NCBI RefSeq assembly: GCF_024398015.1
Contig: NZ_CP073747.1
Coordinates: forward strand, 1,312,501 to 1,376,500
Length of the DNA: 64,000 bases
Direction of reading: 5' to 3'
Origin: Kordiimonas sp. SCSIO 12610
GTDB taxonomy: Bacteria; Pseudomonadota; Alphaproteobacteria; Sphingomonadales; Kordiimonadaceae
The notes under the pieces were generated by a model. The model was given only the letters and a program-made list of their open reading frames with translations. It searched no databases and was not told the DNA's origin. A program made the translations under genes and the position numbers. The first letter of the stretch is position 1; the number at the start of each line of letters is the position of its first letter. Shown piece after piece: positions 37,842-46,460 of this stretch.

Positions 37842-37875
37842 GAAGCAGTTCTTTTTCAGGGCTGCTTCTTTTTTT
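37842..37875 (+). terminator. Terminator after purA
   Basis: Stem GAAGCAG / CTGCTTC with a 13-base loop followed by seven T. Confidence 0.85.
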
Positions 37876-37993
37876 ATGCGTATTGTTTGCGTTACTACAA
37901 TTTTTCCCGTTAAATAATAATTTGTTAATAAATTTCTAAGCTTTGGGGGCTAATTTACTATTCTGTGCTGTTTGTAGAAGAAAGGGCGCCGTC

Positions 37994-40021
37994 TTGAGTT
38001 CTGATCTGGCTCCAGCACCAAAGACCAAAAGCAAGTTCGCAGAACGCTACTCTGTGGCAATAAAAGAACCGTTGCCTGAATTTAATACACCGGGCGGTGA
38101 AGCCTATGCTGTTTCAGATAGTGCTAACCCGGACGCAGCAATTTATGCTTTGGTTCATTATCCCTCAGTCCCTGTCCGTGAAGATTTATATAAAGCCTTA
38201 AAAGAGAAACCGATTGCTAATCTGGTTTGCCCAAAAGATCGTGGCCTAATGACATTAGGATTAAAGGGCGGCGATCAGCAGCGATTGGTTACGATTTTTG
38301 AACGTCCGCTCGGTGGCCCGTTGATGACAGAGCAGGGGGCTGTGAATGAAGGAGTAAACCCACTTCATCTCCGGCAAAATATTATCCTTTGTACCCTTAA
38401 GGCAATCGCCGGGCTTCATAAAATAGATCACACCCATCGCTCTATCAGGCCGACTGCGATGTATTTTCTGAAAGCCGATCGTTCAGATATAACGATTGGG
38501 GAATGTTGTAGTTATCCTATCGGTTACAAGCATCATTATGCATTGGATGCTCTTGAAAATTGCTTCACTGATGAAAGAAGTAAACCCAAAGGGGATAAAT
38601 CAAGTGATTTTTTCCAGTTTGGTGCGGCTCTTTTGTGTTTGAATGTAAGGGCAGCAGCGTGGCAGGGCCGTGATGGTGAAAGTTTTATAACCGCGCGGAT
38701 CAACCAAGGTTCCTATTGGGCGCTTGGTGGTGGTCAGGAAATCCCGGGGGCGACCGGTAATTTGGTTAAGGGTTTGATGGCCGATGACCTAAGCGAACGG
38801 TGGGATGCGCAGGATGTGCTGGATTGGTTCGAAGGCGCTGTTAAACCAAAGCGTACGAGCATGAAAGCCTGGTCAATGAACCGGCCAACACGTTTCAATG
38901 GCAAGTCCTATATTGATCGGAGGTTACTCGCGGATGCATTTGCAAACGAACCAGAGGCCGCGCTGAAGTTCTTGCGTGATATGAATTTTGCCACATGGAT
39001 TCAAATGTCGTTTCGTGACGAAGTTTTAAGTGAACGGGCAGAAAAACAGTTAGGGATCAACCCTTCCGAAGGAATGGCTAGTTCACGTAATCACGACCAT
39101 GAAACAATTGCCAGAATATGCATGTTTTTATACCCGCAAGGTCCAATTCGTTATAAAGGATTGGCGGTAAGTGTTGATAACCTTGGTGGGATATTGGCCG
39201 ACGCTTTTGCAAAAGATGATCGTCAAATGCTCACGGTCTTGTCTGAAATTCTTGCACCGCGATTTCTGAATAGTTTGATGGAAACACTGGGTGGAAAAGC
39301 GCCAGAGTTCAATCAACATGTTGCTATGTTGCGTAAGGTTGGTGACATAGCCAAGAGCACACAATTGGCGCAAGGTATGGAGCGTGTTCTTTATGAATTA
39401 AATCCTTCGATGCCTTGTTTGAGTAACCGGTTTGAGAAAAACTGGATTGTGTCCGTAGATCAGGCCGTTAAGGCCTTAGACCGGTTGGCGAGTTCCGGGA
39501 ACGTAGCCAACGTATTAACGGACCGTCATATCGCAGCCTTTATGTCAAAGCATGGAAGCGGTTTAGAGCAAGAATTCAATAAGTTGTCGTCCGCCCAAGG
39601 TAACTCAGCACGGTTTAATACTTTAAGCTTAGATTTTTTCGGCGCGCTTCAAAAACGCTTTAGGATTGGCCCTTTGCCATCCTTGACCGATAAGTTGGTT
39701 AGCGGGTTGATGCCTGCAATCAAGGGTATGAAGAATCAGAAAAACAAGGAACGGCTCAAAAGCCTTTTGGAAAAACTCAAAAAGGGCGGTGATTTATCCA
39801 AGATCAGTTCGGACATTAACATCAGTAAAATGTTGGCAGATGACGCACGAGCATTTGCCAATGCCCGCGGTCTTTTGGCGAAGTTGGAAAAAGATCGGTT
39901 CAGGCTTTCGGGGCGCATATCAGCCAAAGACCCTGAGGCTTTAGAGAAAGGGGTAAAGGGCGCTAGAACGCTGGCATTCATTATATTTACCCTAACAATC
40001 GTGCTGGTTACCATGCAGTAA
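37994..40021 (+). CDS. Tail-anchored protein-kinase-like (probable pseudokinase) protein
   Basis: The family is not one I can name. Translation probably starts at a TTG (37994) preceded by AAAGGG, giving 675 aa; a further TTG at 37943 is less likely. Residues about 25-275 look like a protein-kinase fold: a helix with LKAIAGLHKIDH is followed at about 147 by HRSIRPTAMYF where kinases have HRDxKPxN, so the catalytic Asp is Ser. ITIGEC stands where DFG is expected; a helical lobe SSDFFQFGAALLCL ... LVKGLMADDLSERWDAQDVLDWF matches kinase subdomains IX-XI. Residues 290-640 are mostly helical. A single hydrophobic helix (LAFIIFTLTIVLVTM) ends the protein, implying a cytoplasmic body anchored by its tail. 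The next gene encodes a membrane protein 26 bases away. Confidence 0.65.
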   Translation: MSSDLAPAPKTKSKFAERYSVAIKEPLPEFNTPGGEAYAVSDSANPDAAIYALVHYPSVPVREDLYKALKEKPIANLVCPKDRGLMTLGLKGGDQQRLVTIFERPLGGPLMTEQGAVNEGVNPLHLRQNIILCTLKAIAGLHKIDHTHRSIRPTAMYFLKADRSDITIGECCSYPIGYKHHYALDALENCFTDERSKPKGDKSSDFFQFGAALLCLNVRAAAWQGRDGESFITARINQGSYWALGGGQEIPGATGNLVKGLMADDLSERWDAQDVLDWFEGAVKPKRTSMKAWSMNRPTRFNGKSYIDRRLLADAFANEPEAALKFLRDMNFATWIQMSFRDEVLSERAEKQLGINPSEGMASSRNHDHETIARICMFLYPQGPIRYKGLAVSVDNLGGILADAFAKDDRQMLTVLSEILAPRFLNSLMETLGGKAPEFNQHVAMLRKVGDIAKSTQLAQGMERVLYELNPSMPCLSNRFEKNWIVSVDQAVKALDRLASSGNVANVLTDRHIAAFMSKHGSGLEQEFNKLSSAQGNSARFNTLSLDFFGALQKRFRIGPLPSLTDKLVSGLMPAIKGMKNQKNKERLKSLLEKLKKGGDLSKISSDINISKMLADDARAFANARGLLAKLEKDRFRLSGRISAKDPEALEKGVKGARTLAFIIFTLTIVLVTMQ

Positions 40022-40047
40022 TAAATTTCGGGAAACATTGAAGTTAA

Positions 40048-40503
40048 ATGGCGAAACAAAATACATCATCAAACTTTAAACTTGTCACAATGATCCTGTT
40101 GGGGGCTGGTGGTTTAGCTGTGTTAAGCTGGCAAACAGCCGCTTTTGTTGCAATCGGACTTCTGCCGTCTTTGGTGCTGGTATATACAGGCACAGGTCCG
40201 TGGAAGATGGAGAAATTGCAGTGTGTGTTTCTCTTGAATGCAGCCACGATTATCCCATTTGCGTATGATATTTGGCAGAACCCCAGTAGCTTTAGTTATC
40301 AAATTTCCAATCCAGTTTCTATTGCAGGCATGTATTCTGGCGCAGCCATTGGATATGCATTTATTTTTATGGGGCCTGTGTTCGCCGCCGCAATTCTGCA
40401 AATTCTGGCTAAAGACAAATTAAGGCGTATCAATCAAGGCAGGAAAGCCTTGATTGATGAATGGGGTGATGAATTGACATCACCCGATAAAGCTAAAAAG
40501 TAA
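40048..40503 (+). CDS. Small polytopic membrane protein of unknown function
   Basis: This 151-aa protein has three to four hydrophobic segments: about 9-32 (LVTMILLGAGGLAVLSWQTAAFV), 33-47, 57-70 and 92-120 (YSGAAIGYAFIFMGPVFAAAILQIL), then a charged cytoplasmic tail (KDKLRRINQGRKALIDEWGDELTS). I do not recognise a family. It lies 26 bases after the kinase-like gene on the same strand, so the two are probably one operon and may form a membrane complex; that link is inference from position alone. It converges on rpoH with an 18-base gap. Confidence 0.7.
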   Translation: MAKQNTSSNFKLVTMILLGAGGLAVLSWQTAAFVAIGLLPSLVLVYTGTGPWKMEKLQCVFLLNAATIIPFAYDIWQNPSSFSYQISNPVSIAGMYSGAAIGYAFIFMGPVFAAAILQILAKDKLRRINQGRKALIDEWGDELTSPDKAKK

Positions 40504-40521
40504 TAAGGTTAAGCGGCTTGC

Positions 40522-41397
40522 TTAAACAGAACTGGCTTGCAGTCGAATAGCTTTCTGGACTTTTTCAAAGGCGCGCACTTCAATTTGACGAACACGTTCA
40601 CGGCTAACACCGTATTCTTTGGATAATTCTTCCAGTGTCGTTGCAGGTTCTTTGAGGCGGCGTTCACGCAGGATATGCTGCTCCCGCTCATTAAGGCCAG
40701 ACATGGCATCTTCGAGCATTGCCATGCGCTGATCCATTTCTTCCTTATCAGCGGTTGCCGTTTCTTGATCCGGGCTTTCATCCACAAGCCAGTCCTGCCA
40801 TTCACCTTCCATATCGGCCTTCAAAGGCGCGTTTAAGGAGTGATCATGGGCTGACAGCCTGCGGTTCATGTTTTCAACCTCGGTTTCGGATACACCGAGT
40901 TTGTCTGCGATCACCTTCAGGTTTTCAGGCTTCAGGTCACCTTCTTCGACTGCCTGAATTTGGCCTTTCATCCGGCGTAGGTTGAAGAAGAGTTTTTTCT
41001 GTGCAGCAGTTGTACCGATTTTCACAAGGGACCAGCTTCTCAGGATATACTCCTGAATAGCAGCTCGGATCCACCACATAGCGTAAGTCGCCAGACGGAA
41101 ACCTTTGTCGGGGTCAAAGCGCTTGACCGCTTGCATCATTCCAACATTGCCCTCGGAAATCAGATCAGCAACAGGCAGGCCATAGCCTCTGTATCCCATC
41201 GCCAGTTTTGCAACAAGACGCAGGTGGCTTGTAACCATTTTGTGGGCTGCTTTACGGTCGCCGTGATCTACCCATGCCTTGGCCAGCATGTATTCTTCGG
41301 TTGCTTCCAGCATGGGAAACTTGCGAACTTCCTGAAGATATTGGCTTAAACTGCCTTCGGGTGAAAGCGTTGGTAAATTACTAGGTGCTGTCGTCAT
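40522..41397 (-). CDS. rpoH: RNA polymerase sigma-32 factor
   Basis: This is the heat-shock sigma factor, 291 aa from the ATG at 41397 (AAGGGA upstream); an upstream in-frame ATG at 41439 is less likely. Region 2 shows LVAKLAMGYRGYGLPVADLISEGNVGMMQAVKRFDPDKGFRLATYAMWWIRAAIQEYILRSW; the RpoH box lies in the following SLVKIGTTAAQKKLFFNLRR. Region 4 contains LNEREQHILRERRL and a helix-turn-helix EEYGVSRERVRQIEVRAFEKV-like segment (here SKEYGVSRERVRQIE). A matching promoter precedes ftsH in this window. Confidence 0.97.
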   Translation of the reverse strand: MTTAPSNLPTLSPEGSLSQYLQEVRKFPMLEATEEYMLAKAWVDHGDRKAAHKMVTSHLRLVAKLAMGYRGYGLPVADLISEGNVGMMQAVKRFDPDKGFRLATYAMWWIRAAIQEYILRSWSLVKIGTTAAQKKLFFNLRRMKGQIQAVEEGDLKPENLKVIADKLGVSETEVENMNRRLSAHDHSLNAPLKADMEGEWQDWLVDESPDQETATADKEEMDQRMAMLEDAMSGLNEREQHILRERRLKEPATTLEELSKEYGVSRERVRQIEVRAFEKVQKAIRLQASSV

Positions 41398-41476
41398 AAA
41401 GTCCCTTATTCTGTCGAAGCTCTCTTCCTTTAGCCGCAACAGCCTTTATATCATTATCGGCCTACGCCAAAGCAGC

Positions 41477-42469
41477 TTACACCTTATATGGTGTCAGTGT
41501 TTCAACTAGCCCTTTCATATCATATGGTAATTCGCTCTCGAATTTAAAGGGTTTTCCTGAAATTGGATGTATGAAGCCGAGTGTGCGGGCATGCAGGGCT
41601 TGCCTGTCAAACGATTGAATGGCAGCGCGTACAGGTCCTGCAATCGCGCCAGACAGCTTTGCAGTACGGCCATAAACAGGGTCACCAATCAGGGTATGAC
41701 CGATGTGGTTCATATGAACGCGAACCTGATGGGTACGGCCTGTTTCCAACTTGCATTCAATGAGGGACGCAATCGCTTTACCGCCCGCCTGATAATTAGC
41801 AATTGTTCGGTAATGTGTTGCTGCCCATTTCCCGTGCCCATCATAGACAGCCATTTTCTTACGGTCGCTGGAATGACGTGCGATATGGCCTTCGATACGA
41901 TTATTTGCGGGATTAGGATGCCCTTTGCATATAGCGGTATACAGTCGCTCGATTGAGTGGTCGGCAAACTGTTCAGCGAGCCCTGTGTGCGCCTTATCAT
42001 GTTTTGCCATGATAATGATACCGCTGGTATCTTTATCAATCCTGTGAACAATTCCGGGGCGTTTGACACCCCCAATCCCGCTAAGGCTATCGCCGCAGTG
42101 ATGAAGCAGCGCGTTCACAAGCGTACCTGTTGGGCTCCCGGGTGCAGGGTGTACGACCATACCAGCCGGTTTGTTCACAAGAATGATATGCTCGTCCTCA
42201 AAAACTACATCCAAGGGGATATCTTCTGCGACCGGGTCGGGTTCAACGGCATCAGGAATTATGATTTCAATTTGATCACCGGGTTTGACCGTTCGCGATG
42301 GTGTCGGTATGGTGCGCGCACCAGATGATGAAACCAAGGCAACAGCCTGATCGTTAATCAGGTTTTTTAACCTAGACCTGGACATGTCAGGAATATGCTG
42401 CGTCAATAATTTATCAAGACGCACACCTGCCGTGTCTTCGGTAACGATGATGGTATATGTATCGGTCAT
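41477..42469 (-). CDS. rluD: Ribosomal large-subunit pseudouridine synthase, RluD type
   Basis: This enzyme makes pseudouridines in 23S rRNA (positions 1911/1915/1917 in E. coli for RluD). The 330-aa protein has an N-terminal S4 RNA-binding domain (VRLDKLLTQHIPDMSRSRLKNLINDQAVAL) and a catalytic RluA domain with the nucleophilic Asp in GIVHRIDKDTSGIIIMAK and substrate strands ETGRTHQVRVHMNHIGHTLIGDPVYG. The start ATG lies 10 bases from the start of the divergent gene at 42480, so each promoter must sit in the other gene. RluD-type is inferred from length and S4 domain. Confidence 0.9.
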   Translation of the reverse strand: MTDTYTIIVTEDTAGVRLDKLLTQHIPDMSRSRLKNLINDQAVALVSSSGARTIPTPSRTVKPGDQIEIIIPDAVEPDPVAEDIPLDVVFEDEHIILVNKPAGMVVHPAPGSPTGTLVNALLHHCGDSLSGIGGVKRPGIVHRIDKDTSGIIIMAKHDKAHTGLAEQFADHSIERLYTAICKGHPNPANNRIEGHIARHSSDRKKMAVYDGHGKWAATHYRTIANYQAGGKAIASLIECKLETGRTHQVRVHMNHIGHTLIGDPVYGRTAKLSGAIAGPVRAAIQSFDRQALHARTLGFIHPISGKPFKFESELPYDMKGLVETLTPYKV

Positions 42470-42479
42470 GGAGAACCTT

Positions 42480-42932
42480 ATGAGCGTAAATCAGGGAAAT
42501 GTCACCCCCAACAATGATCCAAACGGTCAAAATCCTGCTGACGGTGCAGAAGATAAGCCGCCAGTGTGGTTGATCATTACAGTCGTTGTTTTAGGACTTG
42601 CGATCATTGGTATGCTTGTGGTGATCGTGATGAAGGTTCTGATTGGCGACAAGGGTGATGAGAATATAACAACTGATACTGTGAGTATTTCTGAGAAAAA
42701 AGTAAAAGAACCATCGAAAGAGTTTTTAAGTTTAATTGAAAATTCTTGGCCTGAGTATCTTGAAAAAATTGAAGTTGATCGACCTGTTGGAGGTAAGCTC
42801 GTTGCGTCAACTGTTGATTATCATAGTGTTATACTGACTTTCCAACTTAAAGACGGTAGCGATGTTATCATGATTGTGAACCGTAATGATGGCAGTGTTG
42901 ATACGATATCTATCCCGCTCAATCCTTCATAA
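42480..42932 (+). CDS. Single-pass membrane protein of unknown function
   Basis: This is a 150-aa protein. The ATG at 42480 follows GGAGAA; longer frames reach back into rluD and are rejected. Residues 1-31 are Asn/Pro/Gly-rich and polar, one transmembrane helix spans about 32-56 (VWLIITVVVLGLAIIGMLVVIVMKV), and about 90 residues outside the cytoplasm follow, with two beta-like repeats (KLVASTVDYHSVILTFQLKDGSDVIMIVN, SVDTISIPL). It may belong to a small alphaproteobacterial family found beside rluD (possibly DUF6476), which I recall only loosely. Function unknown. Confidence 0.7.
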   Translation: MSVNQGNVTPNNDPNGQNPADGAEDKPPVWLIITVVVLGLAIIGMLVVIVMKVLIGDKGDENITTDTVSISEKKVKEPSKEFLSLIENSWPEYLEKIEVDRPVGGKLVASTVDYHSVILTFQLKDGSDVIMIVNRNDGSVDTISIPLNPS

Positions 42933-42941
42933 TGCTAACGA

Positions 42942-43367
42942 ATGATAAGGCTTTTAAAAAATCACCTCACAGAGCTAGAAAATAGTGCACTGACTGCCTT
43001 TCCTGAGGAAGCATGTGCTTTGCTCCTAGGAACTTGGGTTGGTGAAAATGCCCAAATCACTCAGGTTTGCCTCAGTGATAATATGAGCGAAGATGATAAA
43101 ACAACATCCTTTGAAATTGATCCTTCGCTTTATATTCGGTTGCAGAAGCAAGCGCGGGCGGGCGGCGCTGAGGTGATCGGCGTTTGGCATTCTCACCCTA
43201 ATGGGATGCCCGCTCCATCTAAAACGGACCATATGCGTTCAATTGAGAAAAACTGGGTGTGGCTTATTACATCGGTCAACGGAGGTAAAGCCCAAACAAA
43301 AGGGTACCTGAGTGGATCAGATACCCCAAATATTTTTCAAGAAATAAGTATTTCAGTCGTTGATTAG
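42942..43367 (+). CDS. JAMM/MPN-domain metallopeptidase (M67 family)
   Basis: This is a stand-alone 141-aa JAMM protein. The zinc site is complete: a Glu in AFPEEACALLLG, the His pair in GVWHSHPNG and the Asp in PSKTDHM, matching E...HxHPx(n)SxxD. Bacterial JAMM proteins process ubiquitin-like sulphur carriers in cysteine or thiamine pathways or act with E1-like proteins, but no such gene is adjacent. It lies 9 bases after the membrane-protein gene and its stop codon overlaps that of the convergent EipA gene. Confidence 0.85.
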   Translation: MIRLLKNHLTELENSALTAFPEEACALLLGTWVGENAQITQVCLSDNMSEDDKTTSFEIDPSLYIRLQKQARAGGAEVIGVWHSHPNGMPAPSKTDHMRSIEKNWVWLITSVNGGKAQTKGYLSGSDTPNIFQEISISVVD

Positions 43368-43972
43368 AATGGCAGATAGCTGGTTTTCTTGGTGAATTTC
43401 AAGTAACCGACGGATGCCTGTGCACGAAGGCCAACACCAACACGGACAATCGCGATTACAACATCCTTCTTGCCGTATACGCTAACCCCGAGGCCACCTA
43501 CGAAATAAAATGATCCTTCAAGCGCGCCGACACGCGTATAGATTTCTTCGGTGTCATAGAGGTTATAAACAAGGGCGAAAGTTTTTACAGCGTCTGCGCC
43601 AGCGTCAAAGCCAATGGATGGACCTGTCCAGTGGATAGGGCGTTGTCCCTCGATCTTATGATACAGGTCACCGCCGCCATAACGAAGGCCAACTATCAAA
43701 CCGCCGCCAGCTTCATTGCCGGTAATGTAGGCATTCGGGCGTCCATAGCTTTTGAAAACGCCTTCAAGCGCCTTTGCAACCACTTCTGCGCCTTTGCCCA
43801 AGTAGCCAGCACCAGCGTCAACAATCGATTCCTCAGAATATGTATTTTCCGGTGTACTGATTCTGGGCTGTGAAGACGATGGTTTGCTTGTTGAGCTTGA
43901 ACTGGAGCACGCAGCCAAAAATGCGATTAAGATAAGAGCAAGAGGTTTTTTAAATCCTGAAAATAGTGCCAC
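43364..43972 (-). CDS. EipA-family (DUF1134) envelope lipoprotein
   Basis: This 202-aa protein is conserved in alphaproteobacteria; its Brucella relative EipA is a periplasmic protein needed for envelope integrity. It starts at GTG after GGGAGAG. A signal peptide ends in a lipobox FLAAC followed by a serine-rich stretch, so this version is a lipoprotein. The DUF1134 core is visible in GRPNAYITGNEAGGGLIVGLRYGGGDLYHK, GPSIGFDAGADAVKTFALVYNL and VGALEGSFYFVGGLGVSVY. The gene name is withheld because only family membership is clear. Confidence 0.85.
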   Translation of the reverse strand: MALFSGFKKPLALILIAFLAACSSSSSTSKPSSSQPRISTPENTYSEESIVDAGAGYLGKGAEVVAKALEGVFKSYGRPNAYITGNEAGGGLIVGLRYGGGDLYHKIEGQRPIHWTGPSIGFDAGADAVKTFALVYNLYDTEEIYTRVGALEGSFYFVGGLGVSVYGKKDVVIAIVRVGVGLRAQASVGYLKFTKKTSYLPF

Positions 43973-44218
43973 AACGGCTCTCCCTACGCTGAAATAGGAT
44001 TAAATTTATAAATATAATTCTGAATATGAATCAATATGTAGGGATTATCCAGAAAAAACAGCAAGAATATGACCAAGATATTGTTGCAAAGACAATTCCC
44101 TTGTCTTTAAGGTCTTGTTTTATGGGGCTAAGCCAAAAAAGCGAATTATGCGATTGATATTCACGGGCGCGAATTTATAGTAATTAATGGAAGTGCTTAA
44201 TTGAATAGGGAGATCTCA

Positions 44219-45847
44219 ATGCTGGGCTTGATGCAGGATTGGCCATTATTGGTTTCAAAGTTTATTGATCATGCAGCGGTTAACCATCCGAACCGGGAAA
44301 TTGTTGGCCTTTTACCTGAAGGCGGTAAGTTCAAATATACTTATGCTGATATGGCGAAGCGCTCAAAAATGTGCGCTCAGGCGTTAGAGCGAGCTGGCAT
44401 TAAACTGGGTGACCGGGTTGGAACTTTGGCGTGGAATTCACACCGCCATGCAGAAATTTGGTTCGGTGCATCAGGAATGGGCGCTGTTACACATACAATC
44501 AACCCACGTCTTTTCCCTGAGCAACTTATATATATTATGAACCATGCAGAGGATAAGCTTTTATTCCTCGATATTACCTTTGTGCCTTTGGTTGAAAAAC
44601 TCGTTGAGCATCTGACAAGTATTGAAACATTTGTCATCATGGTTGGCCGCGACCATATGCCGGACACGACCCTAAAGGGTGCGCTTTCATACGAAGAATT
44701 TATCGGCGCAGAAGACGGCAATTATGATTGGCCGCAGTTTGATGAAAATACCGCCTGTAGCCTTTGCTACACATCGGGTACAACAGGTAACCCGAAGGGC
44801 GTACTGTATTCGCATCGCTCTAACTTCTTGCACACACTTGTGGCCCTTGCCGGTGACACGCTTGGTATTGGTGGTCAGTCGGTTATTTTGCCCGTGGTAC
44901 CCATGTTCCATGCAAACGCGTGGGGTATCCCGTATGCGGCAGCAGGCTGCGGCGCCAAGGTTGCGTTCAACGGCCCGCATCATGACCCAGAAACCCTGCA
45001 TCAATTGATGATGGACGAAGGGGTGACCGTGACAGCAGCGGTGCCGACTGTATGGCTTGGAATGCTTAAATATTTGCAGGCAACTGGCAAAGATGTTGGC
45101 AAGCTAACGACTGTAACCATTGGTGGCTCTGCGGCGCCGCGCAGCATGATCCAGACCTTCCAGGACGAATACGGTGTTCGTGTGAACCATGCATGGGGTA
45201 TGACCGAAACCAGCCCGCTTGGGTCGCTTGGTAGTGAAAATGCAGCGGTTCAAAACCTTAGCAAGGAAGAAAAACTGGATATCCAGTGTAAGCAAGGCCG
45301 TTCGGTTCTGGGCGTTGAGATGTCTGTTAAGGATGATGACGGTAATGACCTGCCGCGTGACGGTGAAAGCTCTGGTGGGCTTTATGTTCGTGGGCCATGG
45401 GTTATCAAAGAGTATTTCAAAGGCGAAGCTGGTCAAATACTGGATGATAATAACTGGTTTGATACGGGTGATGTGGCCTGCATCGATGAATATGGGTACA
45501 TGCAGATCACTGACCGCGCGAAGGATGTGATCAAATCCGGCGGTGAATGGATTAGTTCGATTGACCTTGAGAATGCGGCTGTTGCCCATCCTGATGTGGC
45601 CGAAGCAGCTGTTATTGGTGTTTTCCATCCAAAATGGGATGAACGTCCACTACTTGTTCTAGTGATGGAGGAAGGCAAAACAACCACGCTTGAAGCCATG
45701 AATGAGCATCTTGTGAAGCATGTTGCGAAATGGTGGTTACCTGATGACGTTCAGTTTGTGAACGAATTGCCCCATACGGCAACCGGTAAAATATCCAAAA
45801 AGGATCTACGGGATCAATTTAAGGACTATTCATTACCAACGGCCTAA
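44219..45847 (+). CDS. Fatty-acyl-CoA ligase (medium/long-chain)
   Basis: This is an ANL-superfamily adenylating enzyme of 542 aa. The ATG at 44219 follows GGGAG and is preferred to an upstream TTG. The AMP-binding P-loop is [20 protein letters not shown], the A5 motif is [13 protein letters not shown], the A7/A8 region is [38 protein letters not shown], and the C-terminal catalytic Lys is in [11 protein letters not shown]. It most resembles AlkK-type medium-chain acyl-CoA synthetases by length and the Trp-Gly-Ile region. It likely feeds beta-oxidation; the substrate chain length is inference. Confidence 0.9.
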   Translation: MLGLMQDWPLLVSKFIDHAAVNHPNREIVGLLPEGGKFKYTYADMAKRSKMCAQALERAGIKLGDRVGTLAWNSHRHAEIWFGASGMGAVTHTINPRLFPEQLIYIMNHAEDKLLFLDITFVPLVEKLVEHLTSIETFVIMVGRDHMPDTTLKGALSYEEFIGAEDGNYDWPQFDENTACSLCYTSGTTGNPKGVLYSHRSNFLHTLVALAGDTLGIGGQSVILPVVPMFHANAWGIPYAAAGCGAKVAFNGPHHDPETLHQLMMDEGVTVTAAVPTVWLGMLKYLQATGKDVGKLTTVTIGGSAAPRSMIQTFQDEYGVRVNHAWGMTETSPLGSLGSENAAVQNLSKEEKLDIQCKQGRSVLGVEMSVKDDDGNDLPRDGESSGGLYVRGPWVIKEYFKGEAGQILDDNNWFDTGDVACIDEYGYMQITDRAKDVIKSGGEWISSIDLENAAVAHPDVAEAAVIGVFHPKWDERPLLVLVMEEGKTTTLEAMNEHLVKHVAKWWLPDDVQFVNELPHTATGKISKKDLRDQFKDYSLPTA

Positions 45848-45909
45848 GGCGTTAATATCCTAGATCACTGGTAACACCTTGGTAACATAGAGTTTAATGG
45901 GAATTTGTT

Positions 45910-46383
45910 ATGAACACTGTCATTCACACTGCAGTAAAAATAGGGTTGGCTATTCTACTGGTAATATCAGTATCAACCCAGATAAAAGCAGGTGGTGATA
46001 CAATGGATGTCAAAAGCAAATTCTCATTCTCTGAAACAGTTACAAAGCTTGAAGAGGCAATAACCTCGCGCGGGCTTAAGGTTATTGCCAAGGTTGATCA
46101 CGCGAAGGGTGCTGCGGCCGCTGAGCTTGAGCTTCGCCCAACGCTTCTGGTTTTATTCGGCCATCCAAAAGCGGGAACGCCCTTGATGCAGATTAATCAG
46201 CGTGTTGGTCTTGATCTTCCACTACGGGTTGTCGTTTGGGAAGACAGTGAAGGTTCTGTAATGCTGACATACCGGGAACCAGCGTTCGTCAGCGATGCGT
46301 GGGAACTTGATCCGGTTCCACCACAAATCGGCGGCATGACCAAGGCAATCGCGGCGATTACCGCTGAAGCGGCTGGTGAGTGA
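45910..46383 (+). CDS. DUF302-family exported protein
   Basis: This is a 157-aa protein with an N-terminal hydrophobic signal or anchor at about residues 9-24 (VKIGLAILLVISVSTQIKA). The DUF302 domain spans about residues 35-130: SFSETVTKLEEAITSRGLKVIAKVDHAKGA, LLVLFGHPKAGTPLMQINQRVGLDLPLRVVVWEDSEGSVMLTYREP. The function of DUF302 proteins is not established. Mature periplasmic location is inferred. Confidence 0.82.
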   Translation: MNTVIHTAVKIGLAILLVISVSTQIKAGGDTMDVKSKFSFSETVTKLEEAITSRGLKVIAKVDHAKGAAAAELELRPTLLVLFGHPKAGTPLMQINQRVGLDLPLRVVVWEDSEGSVMLTYREPAFVSDAWELDPVPPQIGGMTKAIAAITAEAAGE

Positions 46384-46460
46384 TTAAGCCTCGTCCGCTT
46401 GGGTGTTAAGACCATTACAACCCACCATAATTATTAGTATTAGCAGCAGGAATGAAATGA

